The notes: generated by a model not told the origin, from the letters alone. A DNA stretch of 64,000 nt from a gamma proteobacterium symbiont of Ctena orbiculata (GCA_003094535.1 NATV01000118.1:1-64000); one strand, 5' to 3'; shown: positions 27,427 to 36,471, numbered from the stretch's first letter. Program-made: numbers and translations.

Positions 27427-27846
27427 GTGAACCAACCGTCAGCAAGATTACTCGAGCGCGCCCAATGGCTGGGCTACCTGGGCCTGGCCCCTTTTATCAT
27501 CGGCATGGCACTGATGGTTTTGCTCGATGAGACGCGGTTTGTTGCCCAGGCAATTCATAACTATGCCGCAATCATCCTTACCTTTGTCGGTGCCATTCAC
27601 TGGGGACGAGCGCTAAGCAACGGCGATACCAAGCTGATGAGTTTTTCGGTAATTCCATCACTCATCGCCTGGTGCAGCCTCTTCCTAGAGCCGTACCAGG
27701 GGCTTCCAATAACAGCCGTTGCCTTTGTCATGCTGCTGTTATTCGATCGGACTCTCTACCTTGAGATGGGCTGGTTTAAACAGCTGAGAACGAGGCTGAG
27801 TATCGTGGTATGCACGCTGTTATTTGTTAGTTGGTTATATATTTGA
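27427..27846 (+). CDS. DUF3429 family membrane protein
   Basis: 139 residues with about four or five membrane helices and the DUF3429 signature YAAIILTFVGAIHWGRAL near residues 45-62, followed by SVIPSLIAWCSLFL. Begins at GTG 27427 seven bases after the GPx stop. Function unknown; family members recur in the same CFA/DUF1365/GPx neighbourhoods. Confidence 0.85.
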   Translation: MNQPSARLLERAQWLGYLGLAPFIIGMALMVLLDETRFVAQAIHNYAAIILTFVGAIHWGRALSNGDTKLMSFSVIPSLIAWCSLFLEPYQGLPITAVAFVMLLLFDRTLYLEMGWFKQLRTRLSIVVCTLLFVSWLYI

Positions 27847-27856
27847 GGAGAACGAG

Positions 27857-28762
27857 ATGAAAATCGCCATCAGTGGCCCGACCGGTTTTATCGGCACACA
27901 GCTTGTCCGTGCCCTTTCCAACAAAGGCCATGCCGTGGTGCCCATTGGACGTCGTGAATTCAACCGCGGCACCCGCCATCTGTCAATGCTTCTCAAAGGA
28001 TGCGATGCCGTCATCAACCTGGCGGGTGCGCCCATCAACCGCCGTTGGACACGAGCCTATAAACGCACCATCGTCTCAAGCCGTGTCGAAACCACTCGCA
28101 TGCTGGTTTCGGCCGTTTCACAAATGCGCAAATCACCGAAGACATTCATCTCCACCTCGGGCATGGGCGCTTTCGATACCAAGGGTCGCTATACGGAGAA
28201 TGATGTCGCCAACGCCGCTGACTTCCTGGGCGAACTGACATTCGACTGGGAATCGGCTGCCTGGGAGGGTGAAACACTGGGCATGCGCGTTGTTGTATTC
28301 AGACTCTCCCTGGTACTCGGCCAGCAGGGCGGTTTGATGGGGCAGGTTCTGACACCCTTCCGCCTGGGCTTGGGCGGCCCGATCGCAAGCGGCAAACAGC
28401 ACTTTTCATGGATCCATATCGACGACCTGATCAACGCCTATCTGCTGGCACTGGACAATCCACGCTGCAGAGGCATCTATCACCTTGCCGCACCCAATCC
28501 CGTGAACAACCTGGAGTTCACCCGCACCCTGGGCAAGGCATTGAATCGGCCAACCCTGTTTCGCGTCCCAGCCACACTGTTGAAACTGGCATATGGCGAA
28601 GGCGCGGAGGTGATGACATCGGGACAGTGTATCGTTTCCGAGCGCCTTGAGGAGGCAGGCTTCAAGTTTCGCCATGTGGAGTTGGAGAGCGCCATACAAG
28701 CGATCGTAAAGTCATCCACGGGCAGCTTTTCTTTCAACGATTTTGTGGACTCGAGGGGTTAG
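27857..28762 (+). CDS. TIGR01777 family epimerase
   Basis: 301 residues. N-terminal nucleotide-binding SGPTGFIGTQLVRAL, the family mark VINLAGAPINRRW, STSGMGAFDT and a DUF1731-type C-terminal segment (ATLLKLAYGEGAEVMTSGQ) identify the TIGR01777 (YfcH-like) extended SDR family. GAGGAGAACGAG precedes ATG 27857, which decides the start over the upstream frame. Substrate unknown. It is followed without a gap by the next SDR gene. Confidence 0.9.
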   Translation: MKIAISGPTGFIGTQLVRALSNKGHAVVPIGRREFNRGTRHLSMLLKGCDAVINLAGAPINRRWTRAYKRTIVSSRVETTRMLVSAVSQMRKSPKTFISTSGMGAFDTKGRYTENDVANAADFLGELTFDWESAAWEGETLGMRVVVFRLSLVLGQQGGLMGQVLTPFRLGLGGPIASGKQHFSWIHIDDLINAYLLALDNPRCRGIYHLAAPNPVNNLEFTRTLGKALNRPTLFRVPATLLKLAYGEGAEVMTSGQCIVSERLEEAGFKFRHVELESAIQAIVKSSTGSFSFNDFVDSRG

Positions 28763-29455
28763 ATGCCAAACACGCTAATTGTCGGTGCCGGCAGCGGTGT
28801 GGGCCTGAGCCTGGCTGAATCCCTGATCGCGGATGGCCATGAACTATGGACCACATCACGAAGTCCTCAGCACCCATTGCAGACCCACCATCAGTGCTGG
28901 GAGGCCGAAACCGAATTTCCTGCTGATACCCTGCCGGACACCCTGGCGTGCATGGTCTATTGTCCTGGGACCCTATCCCTACAACCATTCAGCAGAACCG
29001 ACCTCACTACATTCGTAGAGGATATGGAGATCAATCTGTTCGGCGCCGTGCGTGCGCTTCAGGCAGCCCTGCCGGCGCTACAGCGTAGCGAGCAGGCTTC
29101 GGTTGTGCTCTTCTCAAGTGTCGCGGCAACCGCTGGCATGCCGATGCACGCATCCATTGCCGCGGCCAAGGGCGGCATCGAAGGGATTACCCGTGCCCTG
29201 GCAGCTGAACTGGCCCCGGGGATCCGGGTGAATGCGGTGGCACCCTCATTGACCGACACACCGCTCGCTTCCAGTCTGTTGCGTAGCGACAGACAACGGG
29301 AAAATGCAGCAGCACGCCACCCGCTTGGCCGGATCGGCCAGCCACACAATATTGTTTCAGCGGTGAAGTTTCTGCTGTCGGTAGATGCCGCCTGGATTAC
29401 CGGTCAGATCCTGGCCGTGGATGGTGGCATTGGTGCGGTGCGGCGTTTCGCCTGA
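28763..29455 (+). CDS. short-chain dehydrogenase lacking the catalytic Tyr
   Basis: 230 residues of the classical SDR fold: GAGSGVG (about residues 7-13), VLFSSVAATAG with the Ser, LAPGIRVNAVAPSLTDTPL and a C-terminal GQILAVDGGIG. The YxxxK motif reads IAAAK (within HASIAAAKGGIEG), so the catalytic Tyr is replaced and the nearest polar residue is a His five places earlier. It may be non-catalytic or use another base. The ATG follows directly on the epimerase stop, so it is the last gene of the plus-strand arm. Confidence 0.83.
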   Translation: MPNTLIVGAGSGVGLSLAESLIADGHELWTTSRSPQHPLQTHHQCWEAETEFPADTLPDTLACMVYCPGTLSLQPFSRTDLTTFVEDMEINLFGAVRALQAALPALQRSEQASVVLFSSVAATAGMPMHASIAAAKGGIEGITRALAAELAPGIRVNAVAPSLTDTPLASSLLRSDRQRENAAARHPLGRIGQPHNIVSAVKFLLSVDAAWITGQILAVDGGIGAVRRFA

Positions 29456-29681
29456 TGTTCTGCAAGTTGGCAAACTGCAGGTAGCATATCATCAACGTAA
29501 GCATGGATTGCTTGATGGTCTTGCAACTAGAACAACAACAAGGTTCCGAAAGAAGGATTGTTTTAGATGACGTATTCTTGCGATGTAGATGCAAATAGTT
29601 GCGCTGATAAGCCAAATTATCGCAGATATTTATGCGCTCATTGCATTCCTCCACACTTTGTTATATTCACGATCTACAACA

Positions 29682-30053
29682 CTAAACGAAGGCATAAACG
29701 ATAAATGCTCCAAATAATGACGCCAGAGCACCCCCAACACGACCGTATGGCTTGAATAATGAAAGCGCCCATGACATTAGTCGCTTGAAGTTATTGCGTC
29801 CGATCACTGCTAGTACGACAGCAGCAATCATTGACAACCAACCGAGAATCTCGATTATGACCGGATATCTGGACGCTTCAGATTCGGACACCAACAAGAT
29901 ACCAAGAATTAATCGCACGGCAACCGCAACAATATGCAGAAAAAGCGTATCAGAATTATCCCGAAGCAGTCCGAATAGGGCTTCCGGTTTGATCAAGATA
30001 ACCAGACCGGCCGCTACTATCAGCAAACCAAATATTATGATTAGGTAGGTCAT
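29682..30053 (-). CDS. four-helix integral membrane protein
   Basis: 123 residues with hydrophobic segments at about 4-22, 42-56, 66-84 and 103-121. No family recognised and no clear ribosome-binding site. It lies in an AT-richer islet with the rhodanese and looks like accessory DNA. Confidence 0.55.
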   Translation of the reverse strand: MTYLIIIFGLLIVAAGLVILIKPEALFGLLRDNSDTLFLHIVAVAVRLILGILLVSESEASRYPVIIEILGWLSMIAAVVLAVIGRNNFKRLMSWALSLFKPYGRVGGALASLFGAFIVYAFV

Positions 30054-30202
30054 GCTTTGTTACACGTAAACATATGGTTTAGCAATGCGATGACTGCTGC
30101 GAAGTGGCATTTGCAAAACAATGGCGAAGCTCTTCGCGAATGCCGCGGAGCACCCGACGTCCGAATGAGCGTAACTGAACGACTTGAGCGCCATGCTATG
30201 CG

Positions 30203-30595
30203 CTAGCAACCGCATGACACTACACGCCCTTCGCTACCATCCGCACCCTCTGTTGCATAGCCATCACGCTTCCACCAGTCAATGCCACCAAGTAGCTCTT
30301 TGACCGCGAAACCAAGCTTAGCCATAGCAAGCGCACCTTTCGTTGAAGCATTGCACCCAATGCCATCGCAGTATGTTACGTACATCAAGGCTTTGTCGAG
30401 ATGCAAAGTTGTTGCTTCGGACATGAGGCGGTGAGGGATATTCAGCGCCGAAGGAATGTGCTCACGCTCGTACGCTTCCCTCGAACGCGCGTCGATGACC
30501 ATCACCTTCCCTGATTTCTCCAGCGCTTCGAACAAATCCCATGAATCGATTTCGAATTGAAGCTTCGCTTCATAGAAGCTGATTTGATCATCCAT
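30203..30595 (-). CDS. rhodanese-like sulfurtransferase
   Basis: 130 residues from ATG 30595 (AGGATCG upstream); the longer frame begins 25 codons earlier without support. One rhodanese domain: VMVIDARSREAYEREHIPSA, LNIPHR and the active-site loop YCDGIGCN with Cys76. It ends in CGC, an extra cysteine pair. Single-domain rhodaneses move sulfane sulfur or act in stress responses; cytoplasmic. Confidence 0.85.
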   Translation of the reverse strand: MDDQISFYEAKLQFEIDSWDLFEALEKSGKVMVIDARSREAYEREHIPSALNIPHRLMSEATTLHLDKALMYVTYCDGIGCNASTKGALAMAKLGFAVKELLGGIDWWKRDGYATEGADGSEGRVVSCGC

Positions 30596-30697
30596 TGGTA
30601 CGATCCTGATTATGCATAACTTATATTCAAAGGCACATTGCCTTAATTCCTGCCAATTTACCCATTTCAACGCGCAACCTTCCCACCATCCGGCATA

Positions 30698-30970
30698 TTA
30701 CGCAGCATAACGGTCGATTTGCGACTGCATAAACGGGCAAGCTGCCTTATATCTACAAACTGAGAGGAGGTGATTGAGATATGACGTAACCTCCCTGTCG
30801 CACATATTTATAACAAAATTCATCATTTTTTCCAGCCGTCCACATCTGTCGATTCCTATAGCCACTGAACCGATTTCTGATAAATCGGTTATCTGTCCTA
30901 TATTTACCCCGTATGCAGTCAATTGAACAGACAAACAAACCCACAAGTTATCGATATCCATACTAAACAA
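30698..30970 (-). CDS. doubtful small hypothetical protein
   Basis: 90-codon frame in the AT-rich islet, Cys-containing, no family, no good ribosome-binding site. It may be chance; I list it because nothing else occupies the stretch. Confidence 0.25.
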   Translation of the reverse strand: MFSMDIDNLWVCLSVQLTAYGVNIGQITDLSEIGSVAIGIDRCGRLEKMMNFVINMCDREVTSYLNHLLSVCRYKAACPFMQSQIDRYAA

Positions 30971-31112
30971 TGATGTTTGGTTGGATTTTACCCTATGGCA
31001 TTAGGATTGTATCGATTGAACCTGTAAGGCTGGGTGTCTCGGAATCGAGTTATGAACATTGGAGGATCAATGTTCGACAGGGTAAGTGTGGTACGAAAAG
31101 GGTGGTGACCCT

Positions 31113-31142
31113 CACCCCTCTCCCTCCAAGGGGAGAGAGGTG
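31113..31142. repeat. REP-like hairpin downstream of the choice-of-anchor gene
   Basis: CACCCCTCTCCC (31113-31124) and GGGAGAGAGGTG (31131-31142) form a 12-bp stem with one mismatch and a 6-base loop. CCTCACCCCTCTCCC-type hairpins are a widespread intergenic repeat in proteobacteria. It lies 45 bases after the minus-strand gene and may end its transcript. Confidence 0.6.
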
Positions 31143-31186
31143 AAAAGACCACTCAGACACAAGGACTGGTGGAACCCTATCCTCTT

Positions 31187-32836
31187 CTATTTATCATCCT
31201 CCTTCTCATCCTCTTCTTCATCTTTATCTTTATCTTTATCTTCCTCTTCGATGACATCGATGGAATAGATAGTCGTTGTGCCGCTGACCTCGTTGCCGAC
31301 CACCAGCAAGGGGGATTCAACCGGACTGTCATCCTCGTCGATAAAGGTAATCCCTTCGGGACCAAGGTCGCCAACCAGGGGATTGGTACTACCGTCAGGC
31401 AGCTCCGCATCCACACTGAAGTCCCGGTTGTTGAGGTATTCGATGAAGCTGACCCGGTGAGGATTGGTGATGTCGTAGACCATGATGCCGCCGACCCGCT
31501 CGAGACCGACAAAGGCGAAAGTGCGATCCTCGATCTTGCCGAGAGCGACACCCTCCGGCTCAGGCCCCTTGTCGTCGGAACGGCTGTCAAACGAGTCGTT
31601 TTCGTCATTGTTGCTGTTGAAATCATCGGGCAGCTGCTCGGCGGTGATGCGCTCGAAATCGTCCGCGGAGTCGTAGACCAGCTTGCCGCGGGCATTGCGG
31701 ATGGAGAAAGAGCGGGCGCCGTAGCTGTAGATCTCGTCGTAATCCCCGTCGCCGTCGCTATCGCCATTGACGGTGGTGATCTTGAGTCGACCCAGGTTTT
31801 CGTTTTCCTGAAGCGTTGCGGCATCGGGAAAGGCGGTTTCATCGAGCGGAAGATCCCCTACCCTCTCCTCCTCGCTGAAACCGTCGTAGTCGCGGCTGTC
31901 ACCTTCATTGGCGGTGACGATGAAGGTGCGGCCGCGGAATTTGTAGCTGGCGATGGCATCCGGCTGGTACATACCCTTGATCGGCCAGTTGGCGATATTG
32001 ATCATGTCGTCCCTGTTGCTCACATCCAGGGCGTTTTCCGGCAGACTGTGGTCCTTGGTTCCCAGAGGCAGCAGTTTCAGCACCTTGGCACGGCGGATAT
32101 CGACCAGGGCCAGGGCATTGGCTTCCTGCAGGCTGACCCAGGCGCGTTTTGAGTTTTTGGAGATCGTGATGTATTCCGGCTCCAGATCCTGGGCCACGGT
32201 GGCGCCGGGACCAAAGATCCGGATGCCTCTCTTCTTCAGTTTGTCCGCATGATCGTTGAATCGAGTGAAATCGGCGGTCCTCACCTTGGCATGGGAAGCG
32301 CCATGCTTGAGCTCGATGATACTGATCGAACCCTCAGGATCGACTGTATAGTCGTCATTGGGTTCACCCTCGTTGGCCACGAGAAGGTACTTTCCGTTGG
32401 GAGTGAAGGTCACCATATCGGGGAGCGCCCCTACCTGAACACTGTTGATCAGGCTCAGGTCGACGGCATCGTAGAAGGCGACAACGCCCGGGGCCTGCTT
32501 GTCGTCCGCCTCGATGGCGACCGCGACCACGCCTTTATGTACCGCGACACTGTTGGCCCCGGCACCCAGATCGGTGGCATCGATGGTACCAATCAGCTGG
32601 GGATTGGTCGGATCGTTGATATCAAGAACATCCACACTGTTCTTGCTGGCATTGATCGCAAACAGGCGTTGGCTGCGTGGATCGTGAGCGACGATCTCAG
32701 CGGCACTATCGTCAAAGATGCCGGTCTGGTATTGGCCGATGACGCTGAGATTGAGGTCGATCGCTTTTTGGTCGCCGGCAACAACCGCCCCGCTAAAGGC
32801 AAGACAGAGGGAGGCGGCAAGAACAGATAACTTCAT
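31187..32836 (-). CDS. choice-of-anchor I family secreted protein
   Basis: 549 residues: signal peptide (1-20), then a beta-propeller-like domain of the choice-of-anchor I family: RLFAINASKNSVDVLDINDP, ANSVAVHKGVVAVAIEAD, GKYLLVANEGEPNDDY, and repeated FIVTANEGDSRDYDG and FAFVGLERVGGIMVYDI blocks. Family members are often mislabelled alkaline phosphatases. The last 20 residues are a Glu/Asp/Lys tail, encoded by a run of TCTTTA hexamers (31221-31243), in place of a defined anchor. AGGAGAATCCC precedes the ATG. Probably extracellular or periplasmic, calcium-binding by its Asp-rich loops. Confidence 0.85.
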   Translation of the reverse strand: MKLSVLAASLCLAFSGAVVAGDQKAIDLNLSVIGQYQTGIFDDSAAEIVAHDPRSQRLFAINASKNSVDVLDINDPTNPQLIGTIDATDLGAGANSVAVHKGVVAVAIEADDKQAPGVVAFYDAVDLSLINSVQVGALPDMVTFTPNGKYLLVANEGEPNDDYTVDPEGSISIIELKHGASHAKVRTADFTRFNDHADKLKKRGIRIFGPGATVAQDLEPEYITISKNSKRAWVSLQEANALALVDIRRAKVLKLLPLGTKDHSLPENALDVSNRDDMINIANWPIKGMYQPDAIASYKFRGRTFIVTANEGDSRDYDGFSEEERVGDLPLDETAFPDAATLQENENLGRLKITTVNGDSDGDGDYDEIYSYGARSFSIRNARGKLVYDSADDFERITAEQLPDDFNSNNDENDSFDSRSDDKGPEPEGVALGKIEDRTFAFVGLERVGGIMVYDITNPHRVSFIEYLNNRDFSVDAELPDGSTNPLVGDLGPEGITFIDEDDSPVESPLLVVGNEVSGTTTIYSIDVIEEEDKDKDKDEEEDEKEDDK

Positions 32837-33009
32837 GGGATTCTCCTAAGGTTGTTTTTTTTTGCAACCATTGGAGCTTATCGGGATAGTATGACAAAAA
32901 TATTTCTCTTTTATGCATTATCCGCTGCTCCTTGACCTGTCACCTTGGCGACTTCCAGGTTCGTGAGTAGAGTGTTACCCAGCCTCACACCGTCACCGGA
33001 GCAGAGAGA

Positions 33010-34104
33010 ATGAGCCGACTTTTCACCCCCTTCGCCCTTGGCCGGCAAGACCTGGAAAACCGCATTGTCATCGCCCCGATGTGCCAATATTCGGCCCTCG
33101 AGGGAAAGGCGACCGACTGGCACCTGATCCACCTCGGCCATCTGGCCCTATCCGGTGCCGCCCTGCTCTATATCGAAGCCACGGCGGTGACGCCCCAGGG
33201 GCGCATCTCCCCGAACGATCTCGGTCTCTGGTCGGATGAGACCGAGGACGCCCTGGGACGCGTAATCAAAGGAATACGTGGTTACTCCGACATGCCCATC
33301 GCCATCCAGCTGGCGCATGCCGGACGCAAGGCCTCCACCGCCGTGCCCTGGAAGGCTGGCGGCCAGTTGCTCCTGGGGCAAGACGGTTGGCAGACCTGTG
33401 CACCTTCCCCGCTGCCATGGAGCGAGGAGGAACGCCCGCCTGCGGCGCTGGATCCGCAAAGCATGGGCGAGATACGTCGGACCTTCGTCACGGCCGCCGC
33501 TCGCGCCCACAGGCTGGGTATCGAGGTGATAGAGATCCATGCCGCCCACGGCTATCTGCTGCATCAGTTCCTTTCACCCCTCGCCAACCGTCGCGACGAC
33601 AGCTATGGGGGTTCCCTGGAGAACCGTCTGCGCTTTCCCCTGGAGGTATTCGAAGCGGTGCGGGAAGCGCTTCCACCGGAGGTGCCGCTGGGCATACGCA
33701 TCTCGGCAACGGACTGGGTTGAGGGTGGCTGGGATATGGAGCAGAGTCTGGCCTTGGCCCAGGCTTTGAAACAGCGCGACTGCGCCTTCATCCATGTCTC
33801 CAGCGGCGGTCTCTCACCCCTACAGCAGATTCCGGCCGCACCCGGCTTTCAGGTCCCCTTCGCGGCGCGCATCCGCCGTGAGTGCGGTCTGCCGACCATC
33901 GCGGTGGGCCTGATCACCGAGCCGGCGCAGGCGGAAGAGATCGTCGCTAGTGAACAGGCCGATCTGGTTGCGTTGGCTCGCGGTATTCTCTACAACCCCC
34001 GCTGGCCCTGGCATGCGGCGGCGGCCCTCGGCGACCAGGTTACGGCACCCCCGCAATACTGGCGGTCGCCTCCCCATGGCTCCGACTCGCTGTTCAAATC
34101 CTGA
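33010..34104 (+). CDS. YqjM-like NADH:flavin oxidoreductase (old yellow enzyme family)
   Basis: 364 residues, (beta/alpha)8 FMN protein. The N-terminus LFTPFALGRQDLENRIVIAPMCQYSA holds the Cys of the YqjM (thermophilic-like) branch of the old yellow enzymes; IEIHAAHGYLLHQFLSPLANRRDD carries the HxxH substrate-binding pair, and SYGGSLENRLRFPLEV and LARGILYNPRW are family blocks. It reduces activated C=C bonds with NAD(P)H. Single gene, divergent from the choice-of-anchor gene and convergent with ferredoxin-NADP reductase. Confidence 0.92.
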   Translation: MSRLFTPFALGRQDLENRIVIAPMCQYSALEGKATDWHLIHLGHLALSGAALLYIEATAVTPQGRISPNDLGLWSDETEDALGRVIKGIRGYSDMPIAIQLAHAGRKASTAVPWKAGGQLLLGQDGWQTCAPSPLPWSEEERPPAALDPQSMGEIRRTFVTAAARAHRLGIEVIEIHAAHGYLLHQFLSPLANRRDDSYGGSLENRLRFPLEVFEAVREALPPEVPLGIRISATDWVEGGWDMEQSLALAQALKQRDCAFIHVSSGGLSPLQQIPAAPGFQVPFAARIRRECGLPTIAVGLITEPAQAEEIVASEQADLVALARGILYNPRWPWHAAAALGDQVTAPPQYWRSPPHGSDSLFKS

Positions 34105-34179
34105 GGCGGGATCAGCGGACGCATTGATCAGCCGGGATGGGCCATGGAATTATTTCGTCAGAGCCCTGGCGATCCGGAT

Positions 34180-34923
34180 TCAGTGGTATTTCTCCGTGGT
34201 ATAGTGCCCCGGCTCTTTCTTGCGGTGTTTGCGCATGCCACGGGCATCCAGGGCCGCTGAGACCTCCCGGATCATGTCCATGTTCCCGCAGAGCATGACG
34301 TGGGACTTCTCCGGGCTAAGCACAACCTCAGCCTGTTTTTCCAGACGACCATCCTCGAGGGCGGCGAGTATGCGCCCCTGGAGGGCGCCATCCACCGGTT
34401 CCCGGCTGGTGATCGGCAGATAGCGGAAGCGTGCGCCGTACCGCTGTTTCAGATCGACGATCTCCTCGCCATAGCTGAGTTGATCCCTGTAGCGAACATT
34501 GTGCACCAGGACGATCTGCCGGAACCGCTGCCATGAGCGTTCGGTACGCAGAATGGAGAGATAGACACCCAACGCCGTTCCCGTGGCGATCATCCAGAGG
34601 TTTTCGCTCTGCGGCAGTTGATCGAGGGTGAAGAAGCCGTTGGCTCTGGCCGAGACCCAGACCCGATCGCCTGGTTCCAACGCAGCCAACCGAGGACTCA
34701 GTGGGCCGTTCTCCACTTCGTTGAAATGGACTTCGAGCATATCATCCTGGGGCGGATTGACGAATGAGTAGGGTCTCGCCACACGTTCGCCGTCGATTTC
34801 GAGGGCGAGACGGGTGAACTGCCCCGCAGTGAACGCGTCCACCGGGGCCCTGAGCCGCAGCGAGTAGAGTTTGTCGCTCCAGTGGCGCTTTTCCACCACC
34901 GTGCCTTCCAACCATTTTTCCAT
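34180..34923 (-). CDS. fpr: ferredoxin-NADP reductase
   Basis: 247 residues, the length of bacterial Fpr. FAD site RPYSFVN (about residues 50-56), the second flavin segment NGPLSPRLAAL, NADP site MIATGTALGVYLSILR (about 111-126) and the C-terminal HVMLCGNMDMIREV followed by an RKHRKKEPGHY tail, close to E. coli-type Fpr. It passes electrons between NADPH and ferredoxin or flavodoxin. Single gene. Confidence 0.9.
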   Translation of the reverse strand: MEKWLEGTVVEKRHWSDKLYSLRLRAPVDAFTAGQFTRLALEIDGERVARPYSFVNPPQDDMLEVHFNEVENGPLSPRLAALEPGDRVWVSARANGFFTLDQLPQSENLWMIATGTALGVYLSILRTERSWQRFRQIVLVHNVRYRDQLSYGEEIVDLKQRYGARFRYLPITSREPVDGALQGRILAALEDGRLEKQAEVVLSPEKSHVMLCGNMDMIREVSAALDARGMRKHRKKEPGHYTTEKYH

Positions 34924-35292
34924 TAGCTAAGACTCCAGCCATCTGTGCTGCAGGAGCGGTGGGCTTCTGTCAGCGGTTTGCCTCTCTATTGGCATGTATA
35001 ACCCCAAACTCGAGTTCCTTCATCGTGGTAATTATTGTGGTTTATTAGCACCTTGGCTGCCATGCCACTCAGTTCCAGCCGCCGCTACTCGTCGCTGAAT
35101 GCAGTAGTCAGCAACTGCCCGGGAGGCGCGATGATGCCAAGGAACAGTCATCACTATCGCCTATAGGGGCCCACTTAATCAATAATCATGATACAAAATC
35201 TATATTTATCATTTTTCCTAAAATCAAAATGGGATCCATACTAGATGTATTCAAAATCTATCACTGAAAAAATCCAACAGGAGGTCAAGGCC
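34924..35292. other. intergenic region upstream of the DsrC-like gene
   Basis: 369 bases between divergent genes. The right third (35180-35245) is AT-rich and probably holds the DsrC-like promoter. No repeat or RNA is evident. Confidence 0.35.
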
Positions 35293-35634
35293 ATGCCCGA
35301 GACTGCCACACAGCAAACCAACACCGCGACAGCGCCATCACTCTTTGATGGCGGAGGTTTTCTCATCGATCACCAGACATGGAGCGAACAACTCGCCCGC
35401 GATCTTGCTCTGCAGGAGGGAGTGGGCGAACTGGGTGAAAACCACTGGCAGCTACTGCACCACATCCGAGAGCGCTATCTGAGCCTGGGCACTTTACCAA
35501 ACATGCGCCTGGTATGCCGCGCCACCGGCATACCGCGCTGGAAGGTTCACAGCCTGTTCGGGAGCTGCCTGAGCATCTGGCGCATCGCCGGACTTCCAGA
35601 CCCGGGAGAGGAAGCAAAGGCCTATCTGGGGTGA
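35293..35634 (+). CDS. DsrC/TusE-like protein without the redox cysteines
   Basis: 113 residues from ATG 35293, preceded by AGGAGG eight bases upstream (the longer frame from 35245 is not needed). The family pattern is clear: GGFLIDHQTWSEQLARDLALQEGV, ENHWQLLHHIRERYL and the end SIWRIAGLPDP. But the penultimate conserved Cys is Trp (SIWR where DsrC has ACK) and the C-terminal GC of the swinging arm is gone, the chain ending EEAKAYLG. Two other Cys occur at non-conserved places. DsrC carries sulfur to and from dissimilatory sulfite reductase; a form without the arm cysteines cannot do this and is more likely regulatory. Confidence 0.82.
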   Translation: MPETATQQTNTATAPSLFDGGGFLIDHQTWSEQLARDLALQEGVGELGENHWQLLHHIRERYLSLGTLPNMRLVCRATGIPRWKVHSLFGSCLSIWRIAGLPDPGEEAKAYLG

Positions 35635-35907
35635 CAAACCTTCTCGCTCGGCATTCACACCAGAGACGACTCACCCCGCAACATCCGCATTAACTCGCAA
35701 AACCATGCGGTCCGGTGTTCGCGACGCCGAAGCCGGACCTGCATTCCCCCCTTGATCTGGAATTCATTATCCACGAACAGCGGTAAAGGAACCGTCACTA
35801 ACCGCGCATCCCAGTGTCATCCAGGGATGTAAGAATCGAAGCTTATCAATTACATCCATAGTGCCTTGCGCTGGATGGCAACGACGTAATCGTGAGGAAA
35901 ATTACAC

Positions 35908-36105
35908 ATGAAGAAAAGTGCCCTGGTAGCCCTTTCGGCTCTGATCTCCCTTACCGCTCTCTCCGGGTGTGCCAGCAATGAAGAGATGGCCAAGATAAAC
36001 GCCCGCCTTGACTCCATGGAAGAGAAGACCAACAAGGCACTGCGCCAGTCCGCCACCGCCAAGGTGGATGCCGCCACTGCTCTACACATCTCACAAGATA
36101 AGTAA
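35908..36105 (+). CDS. Lpp-like small outer-membrane lipoprotein
   Basis: 65 residues: lipoprotein signal with lipobox LSGC (Cys21) and a short Ala-rich amphipathic helix (NARLDSMEEKTNKALRQSATAK) like the trimeric coiled coil of Braun lipoprotein. The C-terminus ends in QDK, so a Lys is near the end as in Lpp. GAGGAAAATTACAC precedes the ATG and a strong terminator follows, the pattern of a highly expressed short gene. Confidence 0.85.
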   Translation: MKKSALVALSALISLTALSGCASNEEMAKINARLDSMEEKTNKALRQSATAKVDAATALHISQDK

Positions 36106-36117
36106 ATCGAGTTGACC

Positions 36118-36179
36118 TGGCCGGGTTCGTGACCCGCAAGCTTCACCCGCTATACCTCCCGGCGAACCCGGCCATTTTT
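36118..36179 (+). terminator. Rho-independent terminator of the Lpp-like gene
   Basis: TGGCCGGGTTCG (36118-36129) and CGAACCCGGCCA (36163-36174) form a perfect 12-bp stem with a 33-base loop, followed by TTTTT. Confidence 0.8.
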
Positions 36180-36471
36180 CCGCCACCCCATGCTCCCCTG
36201 GAACGCCAACATTACTGCCGACGCAGTCTAACGCTCTATCGACGACCCGGCTGATTTGAGAACCCTGTGTTAACCACTGTTTGTTGGTACCGTCTCCCAG
36301 CGATACGGTCAGCCGCGAAATAATTCTGACAACCATAACTACAACTTCAATGCCACGGCATTGACCGCTGCTATTGCATCGCCAACGGCTGGAAGTTTGT
36401 ACGGGAGTTGATCAAACACTTTATTTTATCGAGAATAAGCTGATATATCGATCAAATACACTTCACCACCA
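36180..36471. other. intergenic region before the sensor kinase
   Basis: 292 bases with no gene or repeat that I can support. An AT-rich stretch at 36415-36465 is the likely promoter area of the two-component operon. Confidence 0.35.

Noticed and set aside
31169-32152. 327-codon plus-strand frame opposite the choice-of-anchor gene
   Set aside because: Its hydrophobic start is only the complement of the Lys/Asp/Glu tail.
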